Positions 45,604 through 54,100 of a stretch of DNA of 64,000 nucleotides are shown here, in pieces. This DNA comes from Methylomarinum sp965277025 (GTDB lineage: Bacteria; Pseudomonadota; Gammaproteobacteria; Methylococcales; Methylomonadaceae). How positions within the stretch are numbered: position 1 is the first letter of the stretch; every line of letters starts with the position of its first letter. The DNA lies in contig OZ255706.1 in the NCBI GenBank assembly GCA_965277025.1, positions 620,001-684,000 of the forward strand. Direction: 5' to 3'. The notes below the pieces were generated by a model. It searched no databases and was not told where the DNA came from. It saw only the letters and a program-made list of their open reading frames with translations. Made by a program: the position numbers and the translations under genes.

Positions 45604-45625
45604 GGTTTTCTCTTGGGTTGTTCGC

Positions 45626-46198
45626 TTACGTTTCAGTTTTTGGCGGGATATGTTCCCGGCAAATAAGTTCTGTTTCCGCGGGGGTTAAGGGGAGATCGGT
45701 CAAATTGCAATGGTAATGATGATCGATTTCAGCAAAATAATGGCAACTTTTACACAATCCGAAGGTTTTGGACTGGTTAGCGGTTTGTAGCGATACCAGG
45801 GTTTTTACCAAGGCATCGCCAATATTGCTAAATGGTTGGTCGGTCAGAGCGCTTTCAACTTGTTCAAACAGTTCTAGAGGCAAAAAACTCTCGACCAGTT
45901 CCCGCCCTGAATCAGTCAATTTTAAATGAACAATACGCTGGTCTTCGCTATCTGAATGCTTTTCAATATAGCCTTTCCGCACCAGAATCTGAATGGATTG
46001 AGAGACAGTGCCTTTGGTCAGGCCAAGGTATTCGGTAATGGCAATAGGCGTATCGCTGTGTTTGTTACATTGCGCCAGATATTCGAGGATTTGACCGTGT
46101 ACGGGTTGCAAACCATAAGCTGCATATTGTTTGCGTTCTTCCGAGCGAATCAAGGTGCTGATTCGCTCAATCAATTGTAGAGTTTTTCGTGCATGCAT
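45626..46198 (-). CDS. MarR-family regulator with C-terminal Cys/His cluster
   Basis: The 190-residue protein has a MarR winged helix (YGLQPVHGQILEYLAQC, ITEYLGLTKGTVSQSIQILVRKGYIEKHSDSEDQRIVHLKLTDSG). A C-terminal extension reads LCKSCHYFAEIDHHYHC then ELICREH. Four Cys and several His (CxxCHYF, HHYHC, CREH) could bind zinc or a cofactor, which is unusual for MarR proteins. It lies just upstream of ubiK and may control it or itself. The signal sensed is unknown. Confidence 0.88.
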   Translation of the reverse strand: MHARKTLQLIERISTLIRSEERKQYAAYGLQPVHGQILEYLAQCNKHSDTPIAITEYLGLTKGTVSQSIQILVRKGYIEKHSDSEDQRIVHLKLTDSGRELVESFLPLELFEQVESALTDQPFSNIGDALVKTLVSLQTANQSKTFGLCKSCHYFAEIDHHYHCNLTDLPLTPAETELICREHIPPKTET

Positions 46199-46225
46199 TT
46201 AATTATTTTAGCATAAAGTGATACT

Positions 46226-47074
46226 TTAGCCCTTCATTGCCCGTTTAAAAAATTCTGGCTGTGCTTTGCTGGCCTGGTGAATGTCAGCATTATAGAATTG
46301 CGTGGTAAAAACTTTATTGGCTGCATCTTGCTGGCGAAAATTTGATAAATCGGATTTGGAGGCCATAGTAGCGCTCCACCAGCCCGATGGATAAACACAC
46401 TGCGGAAAAAATAGGGTTTGTAAGTGTGGGAATCCGGCCTGTTGCATAGCCTTACGCATATCATTGAGTAGCGTTAAATGATACAGCGGTGATTCACTTT
46501 GTTGAACAACAATACCAGCAGGTGTTAAGCAATTAAAACAATCTTGATAAAAATCCTTGCTGAACAAACCTTCGGCAGGGCCAATCGGGTCGGTGCTATC
46601 GACGATAATGATATCGACACTGTCAGCTTTGGCGTGTTTGACCCATTGAATACCGTCGATGAATTTAAGTTCGGCGCGCGGGTCATTGTTGGATTCGCAA
46701 AGTGCTGGAAAATATTGTTCCGACAGGCGCGTTACCCGTTCGTCAATATCGATTTGAATGACTTGCTCTATTCCTGGATGTTTCAGGACTTCTCTCAATG
46801 TGCCGCAATCTCCACCACCGATAATCCAGACTTTTTTAGGGTCAGGATGGGTGAACAGAACCGTATGACTCATCATTTCATGGTAGAAAAAATTATCTCG
46901 GTCGCTGAGCATAACGAAGCCGTCGATCACCATCAAGTTACCAAATTTTTCGGTTTCATAGATTTCTATAAACTGAAAATCGGATTGTTCTTCATGCAGT
47001 TTTTGTTTAATTTTCAAAGAAAATGCCGAACCTGCTTCAAGAGCTTGTTCGGTAAACCATGAATCATCAAGCAT
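46226..47074 (-). CDS. speE: spermidine synthase
   Basis: SpeE transfers aminopropyl groups from decarboxylated SAM to putrescine. From the ATG at 47074 (behind CAGGAACAGG) it reads MLDDSWFTEQALEAGSAFSL, FGNLMVIDGFVMLSDRDNFFYHEMMSH, VWIIGGGDCGTLREVLKH, IDIDERV, the catalytic IIIVDSTDPIGPAEGLFSKDFY and YPSGWWSATMASK. The 282 residues are standard. An extra N-terminal stretch from 47131 is not supported by homology. No speD is visible nearby. Confidence 0.95.
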   Translation of the reverse strand: MLDDSWFTEQALEAGSAFSLKIKQKLHEEQSDFQFIEIYETEKFGNLMVIDGFVMLSDRDNFFYHEMMSHTVLFTHPDPKKVWIIGGGDCGTLREVLKHPGIEQVIQIDIDERVTRLSEQYFPALCESNNDPRAELKFIDGIQWVKHAKADSVDIIIVDSTDPIGPAEGLFSKDFYQDCFNCLTPAGIVVQQSESPLYHLTLLNDMRKAMQQAGFPHLQTLFFPQCVYPSGWWSATMASKSDLSNFRQQDAANKVFTTQFYNADIHQASKAQPEFFKRAMKG

Positions 47075-47131
47075 TGCCTGTTCCTGTTTTGTCGAATAAG
47101 AAAAGGCTATATTATAAACCGGAATTCCCAA

Positions 47132-47242
47132 GAGGCTGCTTCATCGTGCCCATGCTCCAGCTTGGGTTCCCTGTGGAAGAATTTCCTACGTCACGAAAAC
47201 ACTGTTCCCAAGCGGGAGCTTGGGAACCAGCAAATTTAGGAT
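47132..47242. repeat. REP-like palindromes of the GTTCCCA...TGGGAAC type
   Basis: A good hairpin, TTCCCAAGC...GCTTGGGAA, is at 47206-47227. A degenerate version is at about 47150-47180. A related copy with GTTCCCACGG...CCGTGGGAAC is at 56861-56884. This class is highly iterated in many gammaproteobacteria. It lies between speE and the nudE fragment. Confidence 0.6.
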
Positions 47243-47460
47243 TTATGCACTCACTTGCAAGCGGTTCAGGTGTTCCAGAGTCAAATACAAGGCTGCAATG
47301 GTTCGTGCTTCGCTGCATTCCCCTGATGCCATCAATTTTGCTAATTCAGACAATTTCCATGGCACGACTTCCAACGGTTCTGGTTCATCGCCACACAATT
47401 TACTGGGGTATAAGTCATCTGCGATGACAATATCAATACAATGCTCCATATAAGAAGGCG
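47243..47460 (-). pseudogene. NudE-type ADP-compound hydrolase, 3' fragment cut by IS110 copy B
   Basis: The open minus-strand frame gives APSYMEHCIDIVIADDLYPS KLCGDEPEPLEVVPWKLSEL and SEARTIAALYLTLEHL. This is the C-terminus of NudE-like NUDIX hydrolases. The catalytic NUDIX box would lie upstream and is missing at the IS110 boundary (47461). It is therefore a non-functional remnant, and the 5' part is not elsewhere in the window. Confidence 0.75.
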
Positions 47461-49029
47461 CTAACGATCATCGCAAGAATTGCCACCCCGCATGATGAAA
47501 TGTTGTAGAGTTCCTTGTGGAAGATGGCGGTTAAAGACTGCGCTTTACTTTGGAGCCTTAGAGCCCGACTGCTAACGTAGCCTGCCATGGATGACTCGAA
47601 CCCCGGATTGCTTCTTTAAGAGCGAATGTTAAAAGGGCCGTTGACGATTTACATCGCCCTCAGGCAGATCATCCAGGCAACCGCCACCTTCCAGGCTCAA
47701 TCATAGAGTAAAGGAGGAAAAAATGGAACTCACTGCAATACACAAGCGAGTCATCGGGTTGGATGTTCACCAAAAGCAGATTACCGCCTGCGCCATGGTT
47801 GAACAGGCCGAGGGTGGTATTCAGACAGAGCATCGGCAGTTTGGCGCATTCAAACGTGATCGACGTGCATTAGCCGATTGGGTGCAGTCTGTCGCACCGG
47901 ATGAGGTGGTGATGGAAAGCACCGGCATCTACTGGAAAAGCCCATATGCAGCTTTGGAACATGTGGGTATTTACGCCAGGGTCGTCAATGCCCGGCATGT
48001 GAAGAATGTGCCGGGACGCAAGACGGACATCGGCGACGCGCAATGGCTGGCGATGCTTTCCCGTGCCGGACTGCTGCGCGATTCATTCGTGCCACCGGAA
48101 AAGATGCGGCAGTTACGCCTGATTTCACGTCAACGACAGAAGTTGGTGTCGATGCTGTCTGCTGAGAAGAACAGACTGCACAAGGTATTAACCGACGGCG
48201 GCATCCGGCTTGGCGTGGTGGTCAGCGATGTACATGGGCAATCCGCGCGCGCCATGGTTAACGCGCTGATTGAAGGACAGCCTGCGCATGATGTGTTGAA
48301 GCTGGCCAGCAATCGTCTCAAAGCGCCGCGCGCCGATATACTGGAGGCGCTGCAAGGTGAGTTGAGCGAGCACCATCGCTTCGTACTGAATGAACTGATG
48401 CAGCATATTCAGGATTTGGAAGCACGCATAGCCAGATTTGATGCACAACTGCTGGCCGGACTGGAGAAGGAGAAAACGGTTTTGCAATTGCTCCAGACTA
48501 TTCCCGGTGTTGATTTGATTGGAGCAGCCATGCTACTTGTTGAGATCGGAACGGATATGACTGTCTTTGGCAGTGCGGATCGGCTGGCGTCATGGGTGGG
48601 CATATGCCCCGGCAACAACGAGTCTGCCGGCAAACGCAAATCAGGACGAACGCGAAAAGGAAACCCATATGTGTGTCGCCTGCTTTGCGAATGCGCCCAT
48701 GCCGCCAGCCGAACCCGATCGGTTTTCCAGGCAAAATATACATCACTGGCGATTAGGCGAGGTCACCAACGCGCCATCATTGCGCTGGCTCACAAACTTT
48801 TGCGGACATGTTACTTCATGATTAGTCGCGGCGAGTATTTCCGGGATTCGACCATCGACTACGAAGAAATGGCTGTCAAACGCAATGCACCACGCTGGAT
48901 CAGAGCGCTGATAAAATTCGGTTATATAACACAACCGGGTTAAGCCAGCTTACTTCATTGAATATGGATAAGCAGCCTTTTCACGGCTGAGAACTCCTTG
49001 CGCATTCGATATGGATCATTTCATGTTAA
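47461..49029 (+). mobile_element. IS110-family insertion sequence, copy B (1569 bp)
   Basis: The limits are as in copy A, including the 262-bp 5' non-coding part (candidate bridge RNA, 47461-47722). The left flank is a nudE 3' fragment and the right flank a tesA 3' fragment, two genes that are truncated at the element. Confidence 0.87.
47723..48943 (+). CDS. IS110 transposase, copy B
   Basis: The 406-residue recombinase matches copy A but with the canonical ESTGIYW at the second acidic site and RDSFV instead of RGSFV. DEDD residues and the NNESAGK serine are intact. It has the ribosome site AAAGGAGGAAA. Confidence 0.93.
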   Translation: MELTAIHKRVIGLDVHQKQITACAMVEQAEGGIQTEHRQFGAFKRDRRALADWVQSVAPDEVVMESTGIYWKSPYAALEHVGIYARVVNARHVKNVPGRKTDIGDAQWLAMLSRAGLLRDSFVPPEKMRQLRLISRQRQKLVSMLSAEKNRLHKVLTDGGIRLGVVVSDVHGQSARAMVNALIEGQPAHDVLKLASNRLKAPRADILEALQGELSEHHRFVLNELMQHIQDLEARIARFDAQLLAGLEKEKTVLQLLQTIPGVDLIGAAMLLVEIGTDMTVFGSADRLASWVGICPGNNESAGKRKSGRTRKGNPYVCRLLCECAHAASRTRSVFQAKYTSLAIRRGHQRAIIALAHKLLRTCYFMISRGEYFRDSTIDYEEMAVKRNAPRWIRALIKFGYITQPG

Positions 49030-49234
49030 TTATGGTAAACGCTATACAGAAATGTTTTACCAAACCTATTCGTTATTGGCTAAAGAATACAATATTCCTG
49101 TTGTACCGTTTTTACTGGAAGATGTCGCTTTGGCGAAAGAATTGATGCAGGCTGATGGTTTGCACCCCAATGAAAAAGCACAGGCAATTATTGAGCAGAA
49201 AGTCTGGCCGTATTTACAGCCTTTGTTGAAATAG
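49030..49234 (+). pseudogene. TesA-like SGNH esterase, 3' fragment cut by IS110 copy B
   Basis: The frame reads YGKRYTEMFYQTYSLLAKEYN, IPVVPFLLEDVALAKELMQ and ADGLHPNEKAQAIIEQKVWP. This is the C-terminus of thioesterase I/arylesterase TesA, with the catalytic D..H in DGLHPN. The N-terminal GDSL serine block is missing upstream of 49030. No start codon belongs to it. Confidence 0.8.
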
Positions 49235-49265
49235 CTCCAGCTATCGCCGGATGGTCGTTTGCTGT

Positions 49266-49880
49266 TTATTCAGCTTCATGCTGGGTAAAACCAAACCACA
49301 GATCGAGTATATGATGGACGTCATCAATACCGGTTTTCTTCAGTGAAGAAAATAATTGCAAGGTAATTTCTGTACTGGCTTCGCCAAGATCCCGTTGAAT
49401 TTTCAGTAAGGTATTTTTGGCTGCGCCATATTTCAATTTATCGGCTTTGGTCAGTAAAATATGCAAGGGCAGTTTGGCGTGTTCCCCCCAGTGGATCATT
49501 TGCCAGTCAAAATCAGTCAATGGATGGCGGACATCCATCACCAGAATGATGCCACACAGTGCTTTTCGTTCCATCAGATAAGTGGTCATCATCGCTTGCC
49601 ATTTTTGTTTGACCGCTACCGGAACTTTGGCGTAGCCATAACCAGGGAGGTCAACCAGTTTACGTTGTTCATCCAGTTGGAAAAAATTTAGCAGTTGCGT
49701 ACGCCCTGGCGTTTTACTTATTCTGGCCAGAGAATTCTGGCCTGTAATGGTATTGATAGCGCTGGATTTTCCGGCATTGGAACGACCGGCGAAAGCAATT
49801 TCCTTGCCTTCATCCGCCGGTGCGTTACTCAAAGCCGAAGCGCTGGTACTAAATTTAGCCTGATAATAGACAGGATTCAT
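49266..49880 (-). CDS. engB: ribosome biogenesis GTPase EngB (YihA/YsxC)
   Basis: EngB is an essential GTPase in large-subunit assembly. From the ATG at 49880: MNPVYYQAKFSTSASALSNAP, the P-loop EIAFAGRSNAGKSSAINTI, the switch region RISKTPGRTQLLNFF, LVDLPGYGYAKVP, ILVMDVRHPLTDFD and the G4 motif LLTKADKLK. The length of 204 residues is standard. The N-terminal extension from 49964 is unsupported. It is divergent from the cytochrome c4 gene, an order common in gammaproteobacteria. Confidence 0.95.
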   Translation of the reverse strand: MNPVYYQAKFSTSASALSNAPADEGKEIAFAGRSNAGKSSAINTITGQNSLARISKTPGRTQLLNFFQLDEQRKLVDLPGYGYAKVPVAVKQKWQAMMTTYLMERKALCGIILVMDVRHPLTDFDWQMIHWGEHAKLPLHILLTKADKLKYGAAKNTLLKIQRDLGEASTEITLQLFSSLKKTGIDDVHHILDLWFGFTQHEAE

Positions 49881-49991
49881 GCATATCTCGCGTCGTAAAA
49901 GCAAATAGAGTAGAATCAGTTTATTATAAAGCTTAATAGCCTTCAAAGGCGTCTTTTCTCTCAATACATTCCTGACATCAAGGGGAAACTG

Positions 49992-50690
49992 ATGATAAAA
50001 AAAATACTGACAGTTTCAATTTCATTGCTACTGACAGCGACATCCAATTTAGCTATGGCGGAAGGTAACGCCAGTCTGGGCAAAACTCAGGCAGAATCCT
50101 GCGCAGGTTGTCATGGCGCAGATGGCAACAGTCCTTCTTCCATGTTCCCGAAACTGGCGGAGCAGCATGCCACTTATCTGGTCAAACAATTACAGGATTT
50201 CAAACATAATCGTCGTAATGCGCCGATGATGGCCCCTTTGGCGATGGGGTTGAGTGATGAGCAGATCGAAAATATAGCGGCTTATTACGAAAGTAATAAG
50301 ATTAAACCGAATAGTCCTCCCGTTATTGAGTTAGATGACGACGAGGATGAAGATGAAATGGATGATCAAGCAAAAAAAGCAGCCGAACAGAAAAAACAGG
50401 CTAAACTTGAAGAATTGATGGCGATGGGTGGTGATTTGTACCGTAATGGCGATCTGGAACGTGAAGTATCGGCGTGCATCGCTTGTCATGGACCTTTTGG
50501 CGAAGGTAATAAACCCGCTGCTTTTCCAGCGCTGCATTCCCAACATGCCGATTACCTGATCAAGACATTGACGGATTTCAAACAGGCCAAAAGACAAAAT
50601 AATTCTGAAAATATGATGCGTATGATCGCCGAAGGGATGACCGATGAGCAAATCAAAGCCGTATCTTATTATATATCCATGATGAAATAG
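49992..50690 (+). CDS. diheme cytochrome c4 with charged inter-domain linker
   Basis: The 232-residue periplasmic protein has a signal peptide (ILTVSISLLLTATSNLAMA) and two class I c domains. Heme motifs are CAGCH and CIACH, with methionine ligands in the MAPLAMGL and MRMIAEGM regions. Cytochrome c4 passes electrons to terminal oxidases. Between the domains is an unusual acidic-then-basic linker (VIELDDDEDEDEMDDQAKKA then AEQKKQAKLEE) not found in E. coli-type short linkers. dsbA follows. Confidence 0.93.
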   Translation: MIKKILTVSISLLLTATSNLAMAEGNASLGKTQAESCAGCHGADGNSPSSMFPKLAEQHATYLVKQLQDFKHNRRNAPMMAPLAMGLSDEQIENIAAYYESNKIKPNSPPVIELDDDEDEDEMDDQAKKAAEQKKQAKLEELMAMGGDLYRNGDLEREVSACIACHGPFGEGNKPAAFPALHSQHADYLIKTLTDFKQAKRQNNSENMMRMIAEGMTDEQIKAVSYYISMMK

Positions 50691-50844
50691 GTATCGCTGA
50701 TTTTTGATTTATTCGCGATTCCCAGCGACACAAGGATGTGCTGCCAAAATAGATGGCTACAAGTCATTGATTTCTGATCAAAGAGTAAATTGCACAACGT
50801 TTTGTAGATGCTGACAGTAGGGAGATGATTTGTTCAGTATTTCC
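50690..50844 (-). repeat. MITE-like dispersed repeat, copy 3
   Basis: ATCGCTGATT..., TTATTCGCGATTCC, GCCAAAATAGATGG, ATTGATTTCTGAT and GATGCTGACAGTA align in order with the copy at 6520-6665. The copy is more degenerate. It fills the gap between cytochrome c4 and dsbA. Confidence 0.6.
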
Positions 50845-50869
50845 ATAGTGATTCGAGAAGGATGTAGTT

Positions 50870-51493
50870 ATGTTTAGAAATACGCTTAGTGTTTTATTGC
50901 TGATATTTGGTGTAATTGCCCATTCGGTTGCCGAAGAACAGCCTTATGAAGTTTTATCACCGGCACAACCGACTCAAAACCCCGATAAAATCGAAGTGAT
51001 CGAATTTTTCTGGTACGGCTGTCCGCATTGTTACAGCTTTGAACCGATGCTGGCGGAATGGCTGAAGAATAAACCGGACAATGTCGAATTTATTCGCCAG
51101 CCGGCAGTATTCAGCCGTTTATGGGAGTTACATGCAAAAGCTTACTACACAGCCGAAGCGCTGGACGTGTTAGATAAAGTCCATGCTGATTTTTTCGATA
51201 CTATCCAGAACAAACGTCAAAAACTGGTCGATAAAGATGAATTAGGCGAATTTTTTGTTGCACATGGCGTGGACAAGACAGCATTTGAAGAAGCCTATGA
51301 TTCTTTTCTGGTTGACGCCAAGGTCAGGCAGGCGCGTGCCATGGCGCCAAGATATGGTGTGACGGGTGTACCTGTAGTCATCGTCAACGGCAAGTACAAA
51401 GTGACAGCCAGACTGGCCAAATCACAGCAGAATATGATCAATGTTATCAATGATCTGATTCAGAAAGAATCGGCTGAAATGGCAGCGCCTTGA
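50870..51493 (+). CDS. dsbA: thiol:disulfide interchange protein DsbA
   Basis: DsbA is the periplasmic disulfide oxidase. It has a signal peptide (TLSVLLLIFGVIAHSVAE), the thioredoxin motif EFFWYGCPHCYSFEP and the cis-proline loop GVTGVPVVIVNGKY. The length of 207 residues is standard. It lies downstream of cytochrome c4, a conserved pairing. It could also help fold Cys-rich periplasmic proteins. A weak terminator follows at 51505-51536. Confidence 0.95.
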   Translation: MFRNTLSVLLLIFGVIAHSVAEEQPYEVLSPAQPTQNPDKIEVIEFFWYGCPHCYSFEPMLAEWLKNKPDNVEFIRQPAVFSRLWELHAKAYYTAEALDVLDKVHADFFDTIQNKRQKLVDKDELGEFFVAHGVDKTAFEEAYDSFLVDAKVRQARAMAPRYGVTGVPVVIVNGKYKVTARLAKSQQNMINVINDLIQKESAEMAAP

Positions 51494-51504
51494 TTTTATT
51501 CAAC

Positions 51505-51536
51505 CCATCCTCGCCTTACTAAAAGCCCAGGATGGC
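51505..51536 (+). terminator. probable terminator after dsbA
   Basis: CCATCCT and AGGATGG pair across an 18-base loop that can extend the stem, followed by CTTTCCTTC. The U-run is imperfect, so efficiency is uncertain. Confidence 0.5.
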
Positions 51537-51715
51537 TTTCCTTCTAATGCAGTACCCATTTTTTGTCGGATTGAGTGAGTTGTATGGTATTTTCGAAGAA
51601 ATTTTGAAAATCTATCCCTCAGTATAAAAATGGTGCTGCATTAAGATAAAATTCCTTAAGACTTCCCCTCCTTCAAAGCGATGAATTTATTCAACCAGGA
51701 TTCTTCCAACGATAA

Positions 51716-53200
51716 ATGGAAAAAAAATATTTATCCTTGCTGGATGAACAGGATCAATTGGAAAAAGATCAGCAAGAAAAAGAAAAACTGCTGTGTAAAA
51801 TCATCACCCGCCTTGCCCTTTTAGCCACCGGCTTCAGTCCTGAATTGGACCCTTATCTGCTGCAAATTCGCAAACAATTGAAAAAAGGGTTAATTAACGA
51901 AACCCTTAAACAGCAATTGGAACAATTTTCCGATACCTTGTTGAAACTGGATGAGACGCCAGAAAAACAAGATCCATCACTATTGTTTCAGTTTCTTGAG
52001 AGACAGTTTCCCAGGCGCCAAACGGAATTTCAGGATGCCTGGCAAAAAAATCACTACTCAAGTCAACAGGATATGCTTCTGGCTCTACATGACCTGATCG
52101 ATGAAGAGCAGTCGGTTGTATCGGAAATTCCCCAGCAGGAAATTGACGCGGATTTGATTTGCCAACAGCTGGTCCGATTGCTGGAAAGCACCGAAATTCC
52201 CACAGCTTTTGTAGAACGTGCGGAACAACTGAAAGCGCAATTGTTGAAAGGCGAAGATCTGACTGTATTGTTGGAAGACACTTTAAATCTGTTGTCTGAA
52301 ATTAAAAAAAACCTGTTGCATGAACAGCAAGCGATGGCTGATTTTCTCGGTCAGTTGACCGAGCAGCTTAATCAACTGGGAGAACAGGCAGGAAACGCTT
52401 CAGACGTTCTGCTGCGCTGTAACAAAAAACGTAATCTGCTGGATCAGTCGGTGACCCGGCAAATGCAGGATTTGCAGAAACATTCCGCCGACGCCACTCA
52501 GCTGGAGTCATTGAAGCAACTTGTCAGTTCCCGGTTGTCCACGATTACCGAAGAGATTCAACGACATAAGCAACAAGAAAAAGTCGACCAGAAAAAAACG
52601 CAGCAAACTATCGGGGCCCTGAGCGCCAAAATAAAAAAACTGGAAAAAGAATCCCAGCAAATAAAAGAAAATCTGAAACAAGCCAGAGATCAAGCATTAA
52701 GAGATCCATTGACGCAATTACCTAATCGACTGGCGTATGAAGAACGTTTGGAAACAGAAATCAGTCGCCATCAACGCACAGGCTCACCCTTATCATTGAT
52801 AATCTGGGATATCGATTTTTTCAAAGAAATCAACGATACCTTCGGGCATAAAGCCGGTGATAAAACGCTACAAATAATCGCCAAACTATTGCAAGAGAAC
52901 TGCCGGAAAATGGATTTTGTCTCCCGTTTTGGTGGCGAAGAATTTATTATGCTACTGGCCGATACCGGTGTTGAGGCCGCCCAGGTCATTGCTGAAAAAC
53001 TCAGAAAGACAATTGAATCAGCCGGCTTTAATTCAAGCGGCAATAAAATCAAAATTACCGTTTCCGGGGGCATTACAGAGTTTGGCGCAGGTGAAACAGG
53101 TGAAACAGTTTTTAAAAGAGCCGATGCAGCCCTGTATCGGGCCAAAAAAAATGGCCGTAATCAATGCGTTGTCGCAAAATCACCTACTGAAAAATCATGA
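51716..53200 (+). CDS. diguanylate cyclase (GGDEF) with N-terminal coiled-coil region
   Basis: The 494-residue protein makes cyclic di-GMP. The N-terminal 320 residues form a long helical/coiled-coil sensory region with no membrane segment. The GGDEF domain reads RDQALRDPLTQLPNRLAYEERL, SLIIWDIDFFKEINDTFGHKAGDKTL and FVSRFGGEEFIMLL, with the inhibitory RxxD (RKMD) five residues before GGEEF. An upstream ATG at 51681 would encode a family-like NxFNQDSSNDKWKKK leader but is out of frame by one A in the run at 51720. The stop overlaps the next cyclase (ATGA). Confidence 0.9.
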   Translation: MEKKYLSLLDEQDQLEKDQQEKEKLLCKIITRLALLATGFSPELDPYLLQIRKQLKKGLINETLKQQLEQFSDTLLKLDETPEKQDPSLLFQFLERQFPRRQTEFQDAWQKNHYSSQQDMLLALHDLIDEEQSVVSEIPQQEIDADLICQQLVRLLESTEIPTAFVERAEQLKAQLLKGEDLTVLLEDTLNLLSEIKKNLLHEQQAMADFLGQLTEQLNQLGEQAGNASDVLLRCNKKRNLLDQSVTRQMQDLQKHSADATQLESLKQLVSSRLSTITEEIQRHKQQEKVDQKKTQQTIGALSAKIKKLEKESQQIKENLKQARDQALRDPLTQLPNRLAYEERLETEISRHQRTGSPLSLIIWDIDFFKEINDTFGHKAGDKTLQIIAKLLQENCRKMDFVSRFGGEEFIMLLADTGVEAAQVIAEKLRKTIESAGFNSSGNKIKITVSGGITEFGAGETGETVFKRADAALYRAKKNGRNQCVVAKSPTEKS

Positions 53201-54100
53201 AGCAGGGGAATACCGATCAGAAGTTGCTTTATAAACTCATCGTTCAGTTTATGAGTTTTGTAAAGGGTCAGAATAAAACACTGGACAGTTATATTGTCGG
53301 CATCAGTCAAAAATTGAAACATGCTTCCTCAATGGATGCATTACAAGCGGATTTAGCGGCATTGTCCAAAGCATTGGAGCATAGCCTGCAACTTAAAAAA
53401 GAGAACATCAAGACTGACCCTGAGTCAGATGAAGAGGCATGCAGCGATGAAAAAAACTATTCGACCCTTTGCGTCAAACAGCTGAAAACCCTGCTGGGTT
53501 GTATTGAAATTCCATCGAAATTTCAAAGTGAGGCGGAGGACATTCAAAGCAAATTGGCGCGCAGCCTGAATGGAGAAGTTTTTGATAATCTTATATCTTC
53601 ATCGGTTTCATTGATATTGGAAGTCAATCAGTATTTTTTATCAGAACAGCATAATACCGAAAAATTTCTGGACAATATTTCCACCCAGCTCAATCTGCTG
53701 GATGTAATGACCCAACAGGCCAGTTTGTCGACACAAGAATCACATTCCAGCCATATACAGCTGAATGAATTGATTTCAAATCAGATCGAGAATATCAGAG
53801 CCAGCACCGCCAGCGCCTTTGATTTGAATATTTTGCAAAAAAATATCAGTGTTCATTTGCAGGAACTGACCATCAATTTGCAAAGTCATCAGCAAAATGC
53901 CGATTCAAAACTGGTGGAAACACAGCAGCAGCTGACGGCGATGTCAAAAAGGTTGAAAGAACTGGAAGAAGAAGCCAATTCTTTGCGCGATAGTTTGAAG
54001 CAGGCCCACGAAAAAGCATTTATAGACCCACTTACAGGGTTGCCGAACCGTTTGGCTTATAATGAAAAAGTTGATGCTGAATTTAAATATTGCAAACGAT

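Noticed and set aside
47059..47453. Plus-strand open frames between speE and IS110 copy B
   Set aside because: They run through REP palindromes and antisense to the nudE fragment; no family resemblance.
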